DNA of 64,000 nt from Bin87 sp034423115 (GTDB taxonomy: Bacteria > Chloroflexota > Dehalococcoidia > Lucifugimonadales > UBA3495), in assembly GCA_034423115.1 (NCBI GenBank), contig DAOUJD010000087.1, positions 1-64,000 of the forward strand, in the 5' to 3' direction. A program made the position numbers and the translations under genes. Positions within the stretch are counted from its first letter, which is position 1; each line of letters opens with the position of its first letter. Positions 1 through 7,124 of the stretch are shown here, piece after piece. The notes below the pieces were generated by a model that saw only the letters and a list, made by a program, of their open reading frames with translations, searched no databases and was not told the origin of the DNA.

Positions 1-353
1 TTTAGCACTTTGTCTGAAGCACCTCCGCAGTGTGTCGGCGGATGATGCCATTGCCATCGGGTGGGTCAACTCCACTTCGGCGATTTTGCACATTTTAATA
101 TCGGCGGTGACAGCTGTTGCTCGGCAAGCCGCTTGAGACTTGGCTGCAACGCCGGCCCAAAGTCTTGGGGACTACCAGGGGAAACCACATCATAGCTGCC
201 CCGGAGTGTATGAAACCAGCGCTTTTCGGCGCTCGGAATGATCGGAAATGGATTGGAGAAGAGGTGCAGGAAGGACACTTCTGCGTTGAAACGGGAGTTC
301 GTATTTGGTAGAATGGCCGTGCTCTAACGACAGCAAGAATCTTGAGAAATCTA

Positions 354-392
354 ATGCGGGACCCTCGCCCTGGAAAGCTCCGGGTCCCGCAT
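354..392. repeat. 11-bp perfect inverted repeat
   Basis: ATGCGGGACCC (354-364) and GGGTCCCGCAT (382-392) are exact reverse complements separated by 17 nt. No T-run follows on the plus strand. On the minus strand a weak T-rich stretch follows. It could be an RNA hairpin or a protein-binding palindrome. Confidence 0.6.
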
Positions 393-550
393 AGCGCAGA
401 GGTGCGCCGTGGGTATTTTAGCACAAGTTTTTCGCCGCCTTCCATCGCTGGCCCATGTGGTCGGATTGGGCCTGACGGGCCCGCGTGGTCCTCCGGGTTT
501 CCCTATTTGAGCTAATTCCACACGCGACATGGAGGTGCGCATTATGCGTT

Positions 551-591
551 CCAAAAAAGAAAGGGAGTCGGACCATCCTAAGCCCGACTCC
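551..591 (-). terminator. probable rho-independent terminator (minus strand)
   Basis: GGAGTCGG (564-571) pairs with CCGACTCC (584-591) around a 12-nt loop. Read on the minus strand, the stem is followed directly by a T-rich tract (complement of ccaaaaaagaaa, 551-562), which is the classical intrinsic terminator layout. No minus-strand gene that it would terminate could be recognised to its right. Confidence 0.5.
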
Positions 592-960
592 TATAGGGGG
601 GCGGCCCAGAGCCTAGGAACTCACCCGCCTCACCCGCCTTGCCCGACATCGTCAGGGCTTGGTTGTATCCATGGTACATCAACAACTCCAGATGGGCTAG
701 ACATCTATGGGTCTGGTGTCGTCGGTCTCGGTTGTAGTGACAGCCAGGCGTCTGTCGCCGGGACTGGTAGCGCACCCGCCCAGGATGATGTTGCCGGCGT
801 GATCGGGACGGTGTCGTGGATGGATCATACCGGCATGAGGGTCGAGCTCAATTTCTTGCCCGCCTGGGACGCCGGACCGCGGCGCCACTGGGTGCGGCAG
901 ATGCTGGTCGGTGTGCTGCGTGGTTCCGACTCTGGCGACGGAGGATGCTCTGCCGTTCGG

Positions 961-985
961 GAGCCGGCTGTGAAGGCGCCGGCTC
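961..985. repeat. 8-bp inverted repeat hairpin
   Basis: GAGCCGGC (961-968) and GCCGGCTC (978-985) form a perfect 8-bp stem with a 9-nt loop. Only a short TT follows, so it is a weak terminator candidate at best. Confidence 0.45.
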
Positions 986-1064
986 TTGGATCCGGCGGGG
1001 CGGAAATCGTTGTATCACACGCCGAAGTGGAAACTGTTTCGGGCCTGTCCGTAGCCTAACCGTT

Positions 1065-1095
1065 GGGGACGCCTTGGTCTTGCCGGGGCGTCCCC
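1065..1095 (+). promoter_or_regulatory. hairpin in the leader of the recombinase gene
   Basis: GGGGACGCC (1065-1073) pairs perfectly with GGCGTCCCC (1087-1095) around a 13-nt loop, ending 36 nt before the chosen recombinase start. It may terminate upstream transcription or act on leader RNA. No T-run follows, so its role is unproven. Confidence 0.45.
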
Positions 1096-1131
1096 TGGTT
1101 GGCTTTCATGAATGAAAATACGGAGGAGAAG

Positions 1132-2697
1132 ATGGAATCTCAAAATGGGAAATTGGAAATGGCCTTTGCGGAAGGGGCTGTCGCGGTTATGGTGCGGGTC
1201 AGCACCGACCAGCAGGAGAGGGATGGCACTTCCTTGGACACGCAGCTCGTAGAGTGCATGAGGCAGGCTGAACTGGACGGTTTGACGGTCGACCCTGACC
1301 ACATCTACCGCGAGCAGTGGACCGGCGATGACTTGGACCGCCCGGTGCTGACGCTGCTGCGTGGTGTGGTGCAGGAGGGAAAGATCAGAGTGATCTACGT
1401 TTACTCGCCAGATCGTCTGTCTCGCAATCCCCTCCATCTCTTGTTGCTGGTGGAGGAGTTTACTTCGGCTGGAGTGGAACTGCGCTTCGTGCGGGGATTC
1501 ACCGAGGATACTCCCGAAGGGCGCCTGATGATGTACATCAATGGATATGTCGGGCAGCGGGAGCGCTTGGAGTTCATGGAGAGGACCATGCGCGGCAAAA
1601 TGCAGACCGCCAGGCTGGGCCGGTTGCCGAACGGAACTGGGTCGGGCCTGTATGGATACGACTACGACAGCATCCACAAGGTTCGCCTGGTGAATGAGGA
1701 GGAGTCGATCGTTGTGCGGCAGGTGTTTCAGTGGTGCTACGACGGTTGGACGGCCTACCGGATCGCCCTCAAGCTGAACGAGATGGGTATTCCCACCAAG
1801 CGCGGCAACAGGTGGCATCCCATCAACGTGCGGCGGATGTTGGAGAATCCTGCGTACACCGGGCGCCATTTCTACGGGCAGAAGCGCTACCGAAAGGTTT
1901 CGGGGAAGAAAATCGAAGTCACGCCCCGTCCCGAATCTGAGTGGATTCCGCTTGAGGATTTCACGCCCCCGTTGGTCTCCCAGGAGATTTACGAGGCGGT
2001 GCAGAAGCGGTTGGAGGTGCAGCAGGCCCGGACAGTGGATGGGCACCGCAGATACTTGCTGACCGGTTTCGGTCGTTGCCCGACTTGCGGGACCAGGATC
2101 GTTGGCACCAGCCTGCGCCGCGGCTACAGCTACTATCGTTGCCGAGGTACGTGGAAGACGGCGACGCGTGATGCTATCTGCGCTGAGCGATACATCCCGG
2201 CCGAGCACCTAGAGCGGGTGATCTGGACAACCGTTGCGGAATCCATCCGAGACCCGGCGGTACTGGTTGCGGACCTACAGGAGCATCTGAGTACCGGCGA
2301 CGGCGGTCTGGGAGTCAAGATGCACGAACTACGGCGCGAAATCGCGGAACTCAAGTCCCAGCAGCGTCGGTTAATGGAGTTGCGGCAGAAGGACCTCATC
2401 GATTTGGATATTCTGGAGACCCAGATCGGGCCGGTGAAGACGCTCTGCGATGAGAAGGAGGAGGAACTACTTTTGCTTGCGGCGCAAAAGCAGCAGAACG
2501 ATGACGCCGAAGAGGCGGGCCGGCGGGTGGCAGAGTATTGTCAGGCGGTTTCAGACAAACTGGACGACCTGGATCTGGAGGGCAAGAGGGCCACGCTGGC
2601 CGCGTTCGGCGTCAAGTTCGAGGCGACGCGGGATGACCTGTCGATTACGATCAGGATTGACCCGAATTGTACTACCATTGCACGTACATTGGCATGA
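1132..2697 (+). CDS. large serine recombinase (site-specific integrase)
   Basis: A 521-residue large serine recombinase that should cut and rejoin DNA at att sites to integrate or excise a mobile element. The N-terminal resolvase domain begins with VRVSTDQQ, where the Ser is the expected nucleophile, and continues with a YSPDRLSRN motif. A recombinase domain follows (RGNRWHPINVRRMLENPAYTG region), then a zinc ribbon (CPTCG followed by YYRCRG and a later Cys) and a C-terminal coiled coil rich in Glu, Lys and Leu. The ATG at 1132 is preferred because GGAGGAG lies 4-10 nt upstream. An ATG at 1108 and a TTG at 1063 are in frame but lack a ribosome binding site. Its last nine codons overlap the 3' end of the convergent dnaN by 26 bp, which suggests that the attachment site lies there. 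Confidence 0.93.
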   Translation: MESQNGKLEMAFAEGAVAVMVRVSTDQQERDGTSLDTQLVECMRQAELDGLTVDPDHIYREQWTGDDLDRPVLTLLRGVVQEGKIRVIYVYSPDRLSRNPLHLLLLVEEFTSAGVELRFVRGFTEDTPEGRLMMYINGYVGQRERLEFMERTMRGKMQTARLGRLPNGTGSGLYGYDYDSIHKVRLVNEEESIVVRQVFQWCYDGWTAYRIALKLNEMGIPTKRGNRWHPINVRRMLENPAYTGRHFYGQKRYRKVSGKKIEVTPRPESEWIPLEDFTPPLVSQEIYEAVQKRLEVQQARTVDGHRRYLLTGFGRCPTCGTRIVGTSLRRGYSYYRCRGTWKTATRDAICAERYIPAEHLERVIWTTVAESIRDPAVLVADLQEHLSTGDGGLGVKMHELRREIAELKSQQRRLMELRQKDLIDLDILETQIGPVKTLCDEKEEELLLLAAQKQQNDDAEEAGRRVAEYCQAVSDKLDDLDLEGKRATLAAFGVKFEATRDDLSITIRIDPNCTTIARTLA

Positions 2698-3835
2698 CGA
2701 CGTGGACGTAGCGGTCGGAGTCGGCGGGGCGGAAGACACCGGGGCTGGATGAGTTGGTGACTTCCAACGCGACTTTGCCGCGTCCGAGGACGTTGACGAT
2801 TTCCATGAGGTAGCGGACGTTGAAGGCTATTTTGGCGTCGTCGCCTTCCATCTGATCGATGTCCAGTTCGTCTAGGTTGTCACCGACTTCCTCCGAACGG
2901 GCGGAGACTTTCAACTGGCCGCCTTCGCCGGACTCCTGGGGTTCCATTTCCAGGCGGACGATGTTGCTGCCGTCGCGGGCGAACACGGCGGCGGACTGGG
3001 TGGCGCGCTTGAGGTCATCGAGTTCCATGACAGCACGGGTTTCGTATCGCTCTGGAATCAGTTGGTCGTAGTTGGGGAAACTGCCCTGCAACAGCTGGGA
3101 TACGACCTCGACGTGCTCCAGTTTGAACATGACCTGTCCTTTTTCCGGGGACAGGGTCACCTGGACCGGCGCGCTTTGCTCGGAGACCAAGCGCTGGATT
3201 TCCTGCATGGTGCGGGCCGGAACGATCACCTTCAAGGCCTCGGTGACGGGTTCGGACAGTTGGCCGGTGTACACGGCGAGGCGGAAACCGTCGGCAGCAG
3301 CCATGACGAGGTTGGATTCCTCGAGTTTGAGTTCTACGCCGGTGAGAACGGGACGGGACTCATCGGAGGCGGCGGAGAAGGCAACGAGGCCGATGCCCTG
3401 GCGCAACACCGAAGGGTCGATGTTGGTGGCGAAGCCCGAGTCGACCTGGGGAATCGGAGGGAAATCGTCGGCCGCCGCGCCATTGATATGGGTGCGCGAG
3501 CGACCGCACGAGATGTGGAGGACACTGCCCCCGCCGGCACCGGGATCATCGGAATCGGGGCCGCGAAGATCGAGGTCAACGCGGTCGCTGGGCAGGGAGT
3601 TGATCAGGTCGGTCACCAGACGGTGGGGGACGGTGATGGCCCCTTCCTCTTCGATCATGGCGCCGATCCAGGTGGTGATGGCGATCTCCAGGTTGGTCGC
3701 CGAAAGCCGGAGCATTCCCTGATCGCTGGTGAGCATCACGTTTTGGGTGATGGGCAGTGTGGAGCGGGTGGCGACGGCGCGCCCGACAACGCCCAATCCG
3801 CGGGCCAAATTTTCCTGGAGGCAAGACAGTTTCAT
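2672..3835 (-). CDS. dnaN: DNA polymerase III subunit beta (sliding clamp)
   Basis: A 387-residue beta clamp, the ring that tethers DNA polymerase III to DNA. The start at 3835 gives the typical MKLSCLQENLA N-terminus. A longer frame would add eight atypical residues. Family segments include RPVLTGVEL, ADGFRLAVY and the C-terminal VVMPM. In E. coli the protein ends VVMPMRL; here VVMPM is followed by YVQW and a stop, so the last codons appear to have been replaced. The gene overlaps the convergent recombinase by 26 bp. An extended -10 promoter lies about 45 nt upstream of the start. No dnaA, recF or gyrB is adjacent. Confidence 0.97.
   Translation of the reverse strand: MKLSCLQENLARGLGVVGRAVATRSTLPITQNVMLTSDQGMLRLSATNLEIAITTWIGAMIEEEGAITVPHRLVTDLINSLPSDRVDLDLRGPDSDDPGAGGGSVLHISCGRSRTHINGAAADDFPPIPQVDSGFATNIDPSVLRQGIGLVAFSAASDESRPVLTGVELKLEESNLVMAAADGFRLAVYTGQLSEPVTEALKVIVPARTMQEIQRLVSEQSAPVQVTLSPEKGQVMFKLEHVEVVSQLLQGSFPNYDQLIPERYETRAVMELDDLKRATQSAAVFARDGSNIVRLEMEPQESGEGGQLKVSARSEEVGDNLDELDIDQMEGDDAKIAFNVRYLMEIVNVLGRGKVALEVTNSSSPGVFRPADSDRYVHVVMPMYVQW
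2675..2697. other. putative attachment junction (att) at the dnaN 3' end
   Basis: Codons for the conserved clamp terminus VVMPM end at 2687. The next four codons (YVQW) and the stop differ from the usual RL-stop ending and lie within the recombinase coding sequence on the other strand. The TGA stop of the recombinase (2695-2697) is itself formed from the complement of conserved dnaN codons. This is what integration by a serine integrase into the end of dnaN would leave. The second att site would lie outside the window to the left. Inference, not proven. Confidence 0.4.
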
Positions 3836-3863
3836 TTTCCGCGATCCCGTTGAAAACACCTGG

Positions 3864-3887
3864 ATTATATGTGGACGGATTATAGCA
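3864..3887 (-). promoter_or_regulatory. promoter for dnaN (extended -10, plus second TATAAT)
   Basis: On the minus strand TGCTATAAT (complement of 3879-3887) is an ideal extended -10 element. A second TATAAT (complement of 3864-3869) lies 15 bp downstream. No good -35 hexamer is seen 17 bp upstream of the first, consistent with an extended -10 promoter. The dnaN ATG is 44 nt beyond the first element. Confidence 0.6.
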
Positions 3888-4026
3888 CGCAGCCGGGGAT
3901 AACCCCTCCGGAACGGAGTTGCGTCATCGACGCGAAAAGGTTGCCATGACCCTCACCGTGCGCAGCCCGTATTTTCGCTAACCCCAGTGTATGCCGTGAT
4001 GCGGCACCTGCTAGGGTTGTGAGTGC

Positions 4027-4084
4027 AGGGCGTTGACCGTTCAGGCAGGCGCATTGGCCGTTACCTGAACGGATATAACGCCCT
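4027..4084. terminator. long imperfect hairpin, possible terminator of the 4105-4875 gene
   Basis: AGGGCGTT (4027-4034) pairs with AACGCCCT (4077-4084), and inside it CCGTTCAGG (4037-4045) pairs with CCTGAACGG (4064-4072). This gives a 17-bp stem with a small asymmetric internal loop and an 18-nt apical loop. It starts 20 nt past the stop of the minus-strand gene and could end its transcript before the dnaN promoter. There is no obvious T-run, so another role is possible. Confidence 0.45.
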
Positions 4085-4104
4085 CGCTTTGAAAGCGCAG
4101 GGAT

Positions 4105-4875
4105 TCAGCAACGTAGCGTGAGGACGTCTGGCAGCTTGATGCGGAAGGTCTTTTCCAGGGAGCGTTGCCACAATGGCGATAGCGTGATGCGGTGGGGGTC
4201 CTGGGGCTGGTCCCACAACTCGGTGTGGCAGCGGCAACGCTGTGGCGCGTCGCCACGGGTGTAGAAGCCGTGGGGGTCCGGCTCAGCGGCCAGCGGGGCG
4301 CGAAACAGCCGGAACTTCTGACGAATCTCCTCGAAGTTGGGCAGTTGCAGGATGTCCTGCACGCTGGTGAAATTGGGCGCCTCGGGAAAGTCGGGCTTGC
4401 GCAGCCACAGCTTGTGGTGCTGGACCGGCTTGGGCTTGCCGGCGATGAGATGGCGGGTGTGGTTGATGAGAGATGCCACCCGGCGTCGCATGCGGCGGAT
4501 TTGGGTTTTGCATTGACGCGGATTTTCAGATGCCCACGTCACCCCAGCCCTCTCTCGCCCATGGGGGAGAGGGAGTTTGGTAACCACGGCCGTTTGCCCG
4601 GCCGCCAGCAGTATGGGCAGGGTGTGGGCCTGGCGCAGGGTATTGAGGTGGGAGCGGCTGAGGGTTTCGGATGCGATGTTGGCGTGGAGGACGGTTTCCA
4701 GTTGGCGTTTTGACCTGTGTCGCCAACCCTGATGGACGGCCAGGGCGGTGGTCATGTGGGTGGCGGCGCGGCGCAATGCCACGGCGGCCGGCCCCGGGTC
4801 GCGGGTGGTGATGGCCCGGTCGGCCCGCTGGAGGAACTCCTGGGCCTTGGCCTGGTGGTGGGAGAGGGTTCCCAT
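4105..4875 (-). CDS. hypothetical protein, possibly HEPN-like
   Basis: A 256-residue basic protein I do not recognise. The N-terminal 70 residues are Ala-rich and look helical (ALRRAATHMTTALAVHQGW), reminiscent of HEPN-like bundles such as the PaREP1-type protein at 9747-10289, though this is only suggestive. The middle (around residue 100-110, KLPLPHGRERAG) is encoded by a copy of a dispersed palindromic repeat (4540-4573) that is kept in frame. The C-terminal third contains RCRCHTELWDQPQD. The leader on the minus strand carries an AATCCTG...ATGTAAA pattern also found in front of the duplicated 110-residue genes at 30012 and 50571. GGAG lies 10-13 nt upstream of the ATG. The gene could be a decaying accessory gene. 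Confidence 0.5.
   Translation of the reverse strand: MGTLSHHQAKAQEFLQRADRAITTRDPGPAAVALRRAATHMTTALAVHQGWRHRSKRQLETVLHANIASETLSRSHLNTLRQAHTLPILLAAGQTAVVTKLPLPHGRERAGVTWASENPRQCKTQIRRMRRRVASLINHTRHLIAGKPKPVQHHKLWLRKPDFPEAPNFTSVQDILQLPNFEEIRQKFRLFRAPLAAEPDPHGFYTRGDAPQRCRCHTELWDQPQDPHRITLSPLWQRSLEKTFRIKLPDVLTLRC
4540..4573. repeat. dispersed palindromic repeat family A, copy 1 (inside a gene)
   Basis: A variant of the CCCTCACCC-YAA-CCCTCTCCC-N-GGGAGAGGG palindrome, here with CCCTCTCTC and GGGGGAGAGGG arms. It lies inside the coding region 4105-4875 and is read through in frame. Other copies are at 5095, 24564, 45699 and 54793. Confidence 0.7.
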
Positions 4876-5094
4876 GTAGTGGATGCTCCTTGGATGGTGG
4901 TTTTACATCGATACTCAGGATTTTCAGGATTTGGATTATGATGATGATGAGGTTGGTTGGTTGATTGGCTGGTTGGTTTGGGTTAGGGGTCTTGGGAGGT
5001 TCAGGATGTCGGCGCTACGGCCAGAGAGCGTTTTGGGTTTGCGATATTGAGTCCTAGGGTCCCACGTGCTGACCGCCCGGTTTGGGGATTACTA

Positions 5095-5131
5095 CCCCCT
5101 CACCCAACCCTCTCCCACGGAGGGGAGAGGG
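5095..5131. repeat. dispersed palindromic repeat family A, copy 2
   Basis: CCCTCACCCAACCCTCTCCC followed by a short loop and GGGGAGAGGG. It matches the copies at 24564, 45699 and 54793 almost base for base. Intergenic. Confidence 0.8.
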
Positions 5132-5593
5132 CTCAATGCGACCCTCGTGGAGCGGTGGAGACACCCGCCGTACTGGTCAAGGCCTTGCTGCGGAGAGAGA
5201 CAGCCTCAGGCGCGAGCCAGCGATGCAATGTATCCGACTTGGTTGACCGTTGTTGATGTACGCCAGAGGCGCACTGTAAGCCTGAACCTCTTGATGACCC
5301 CTATGGTTAGGAAATTTCCGGTCGTGTGGTTAGCCGTGTACTTAGGCTTGCCGTCCGACGTGGAGTACAGTGTAGAGAACGGGCGTGCGCATGGACAACG
5401 GGTGGGTGTCATTGTTTTCAAATTTGCATGGGTGGGCAGGATTTACAGGATGATTTTGATGGGTGTGGGTTGGTGCATCCTGCTATCCTCCGGCGGCGGA
5501 ACCGCCAACGGCGGACCCAAGGGCCTGCGGCGGCGCAGCGTGGGCAGCGGGATACGAGCGGGAGGCGGCGCGTCTGTTGAGGTGGCTCCGCGT

Positions 5594-5602
5594 TGCTATA
5601 AT
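5594..5602 (+). promoter_or_regulatory. extended -10 promoter of the alanyl-tRNA editing gene
   Basis: TGCTATAAT at 5594-5602 is a perfect extended -10, 48 nt before the ATG at 5651. The upstream TTGAGG (5577) is too close (14 bp) to be a standard -35. Confidence 0.55.
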
Positions 5603-5650
5603 GCCCGGGCCGAGATCAGGAACGTCTGGGCATACAGCGGAGAATCAGAC

Positions 5651-6379
5651 ATGACCGAATTGCTATTTTTGAATGATGCTTACGTGTCGGAGTTCGACGC
5701 GGTGGTAACCGAGATTACCGATGACGGCGGCGTGGTTTTGGACCGGAGCGCCTTCTATATCGGGGGCGGCGGGCAGCCGTGCGACGTTGGGACGCTGACC
5801 GATACCGCCAGTGGAGCCGAGTACAAGGTGACCAAGGTGGGGCGCGCCGGGGGAACCATCGTGCACTCCATCGACGGCGAGGCCAAGCCAGCGGTGGGCG
5901 CCGCGCTGCACGGCTCCATCGACTGGGACCGGCGGTACCTGTTGATGCGGACGCACACGGCGTTGCACATTCTATGCGGCGTGGTGTGGCGGGACTACGG
6001 CGCGCTGGTAACGGGCGGCGACATGCGGCCCGGGACGGCGCGGATGGACTTCGAGCTGGAGAATATGTCGGCGGAATTCGCCGAGGAGGTGGCCGCCCGC
6101 ATCAACGCCGAGGTTGAGGAAGGGCGGGACATCGGGGTCGGTTTCATGGGGCGGCACGAGGCGGACGCGCATCCAGACCTGATTCGGACGAAGATCAACC
6201 TCCTGCCGGCGTCGATCACCGAGGTGCGGACGATAGACATTGTGGGTCTTGATTTGCAGGCGGACGGCGGCACGCACGTGCACAACACGCGGGAGGTTGG
6301 CCGCATTAACGTGGTAGGACACGAGAGCAAAGGGCGCATCAACAAGCGGCTTCGGATTGCGTTGGCCGACGCCGGGTAG
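5651..6379 (+). CDS. alaX: alanyl-tRNA editing protein (AlaX type)
   Basis: A 242-residue free-standing editing domain that hydrolyses Ser or Gly mischarged on tRNA-Ala in the cytoplasm. It resembles the AlaRS editing region: AFYIGGGGQPCDVG near residues 35-47, the metal-binding HTALH (102-106), and DGGTHVHNTREVG (205-217) carrying a second His pair. AlaRS usually has Cys before GGTH; Asp205 replaces it here, a variant I recall from other AlaX proteins. The ATG at 5651 was chosen because the family N-terminus (LFLNDAYVSEFDA) starts there and an extended -10 promoter lies just upstream. The open frame reaching back to 5066 is not coding. No alaS is nearby. Confidence 0.92.
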   Translation: MTELLFLNDAYVSEFDAVVTEITDDGGVVLDRSAFYIGGGGQPCDVGTLTDTASGAEYKVTKVGRAGGTIVHSIDGEAKPAVGAALHGSIDWDRRYLLMRTHTALHILCGVVWRDYGALVTGGDMRPGTARMDFELENMSAEFAEEVAARINAEVEEGRDIGVGFMGRHEADAHPDLIRTKINLLPASITEVRTIDIVGLDLQADGGTHVHNTREVGRINVVGHESKGRINKRLRIALADAG

Positions 6380-6421
6380 ATCCGTAACGGTATGCGCGGG
6401 CGCACTGGTACGTGATAGGCC

Positions 6422-6973
6422 ATGAGCACGACAACGTCGATGGAATCGAGGATCCAGCGAGCGTTGGCCGGTCTGGAGGCGGCGCGTTCGATTGACTCGG
6501 ACAGCGGGGTTTCTGTGTTGGCAGCGCAGCACCGGCTGGCGCACGCGTACCGTGCCGCGCGACGGTTTGACGAAGCCATTGGCTGGTTTGCAAACACGGT
6601 GGAGAAAAGCGTGGAGGTCAATGGGCCCGACCATGCAGAGACGCTTCGCTATCGCAGCAGCCTGGCCAACTGCCACTATGCGGCAGGCGACACAGAGCGG
6701 GCCATCGAGATGTTCCGGGAGCTGTACGAGGCGCGCCTGGCAACGTTGGGAGCTCAACACCCGGACACGATGCGCAGCCGGGGGAGCCTGGCGAATGCCC
6801 TGAATACGGGCGGAAGCGTCCAAGAGGCCGAAGGACTGCACCGGCGGAACCTGGGCGAGCGTGAGACGGTGCTGGGCGTGGAACATCCGTCAACGCAGGC
6901 CAGCCGGCGGAACCTGGAGCGCATGACGGGAGAACCTGTCGATCCCAGCGGCGATGGCTCGGATACCGGTTAG
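6422..6973 (+). CDS. tetratricopeptide repeat protein (kinesin light chain-like)
   Basis: A 183-residue TPR protein. Repeats of about 42 residues carry the kinesin-light-chain pattern: LAHAYRAARRFDEAIGWF, LANCHYAAGDTERAIEMFRE, LANALNTGGSVQEAEGLHRR, each followed by a G..HP.T or GPDHAET linker. Such repeats are protein-binding scaffolds, and the partner cannot be told from the sequence. No signal peptide or membrane segment. It lies 42 nt after alaX on the same strand and may be cotranscribed. Confidence 0.85.
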   Translation: MSTTTSMESRIQRALAGLEAARSIDSDSGVSVLAAQHRLAHAYRAARRFDEAIGWFANTVEKSVEVNGPDHAETLRYRSSLANCHYAAGDTERAIEMFRELYEARLATLGAQHPDTMRSRGSLANALNTGGSVQEAEGLHRRNLGERETVLGVEHPSTQASRRNLERMTGEPVDPSGDGSDTG

Positions 6974-7124
6974 GTTGCGGCACGGCAACGTCAGAATAAG
7001 CAGGTAATGGGCGGAAGGGAGTCGCCAAAGACGCGAACGCCACGGCATTCCGGGCGGATTAGGGCGGTCGCATTCCTCGTTTGTTGACGAATCCGGAGCC
7101 TGAACGGACGACGTACCCAGTGGG

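Larger units (their letters stand above)
1..1131. other. gene-poor region upstream of recombinase
   Basis: I see no convincing gene here. Several frames are open for 60-180 codons but their translations look unlike proteins (Pro/Ser/Arg/Cys rich, no motif) and they overlap one another on both strands. A minus-strand frame from about 1010 to 697 is open but has no convincing start or ribosome binding site, and I cannot assign it. The stretch carries four strong inverted repeats (354-392, 564-591, 961-985, 1065-1095). It lies upstream of the serine recombinase and is probably cargo or regulatory DNA of the same integrated element (inference). Confidence 0.5.
4876..5650. other. repeat-rich intergenic region
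   Basis: No gene recognised. One plus-strand frame is open from 5066 into the alanyl-tRNA editing gene, but its first 195 codons do not look like protein. The stretch holds GATGATGAT and TTGGTTGG simple-sequence tracts (4937-4985), a family A palindrome (5095-5131) and a GCAGGATTTACAGGATG element (5437-5453) resembling one near 4918. It ends with the promoter of the downstream gene. Confidence 0.6.

Noticed and set aside
697..1010. Minus-strand open frame reading PGGQEIELDPHAG
   Set aside because: Looks more protein-like than its neighbours, but has no plausible start, no recognised family and overlaps a hairpin; not enough to call.
529..1059. 176-codon plus-strand frame before the recombinase
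   Set aside because: Composition unlike a protein, overlaps two inverted repeats and lacks a ribosome binding site.
1015..2208. Long minus-strand frame opposite the recombinase
   Set aside because: Pro/Arg/His-rich antisense shadow; the plus strand encodes an unmistakable serine recombinase.
3062..3853. 263-codon plus-strand frame opposite dnaN
   Set aside because: Antisense shadow of dnaN in high-GC DNA.
3836..4104. Possible oriC beside dnaN
   Set aside because: No TTATCCACA-type DnaA boxes and no dnaA gene nearby; only a promoter and a hairpin are seen.
5066..5650. N-terminal extension of the alanyl-tRNA editing protein
   Set aside because: The extra 195 codons run through a palindromic repeat and a promoter and do not resemble protein; the AlaX domain starts at 5651.
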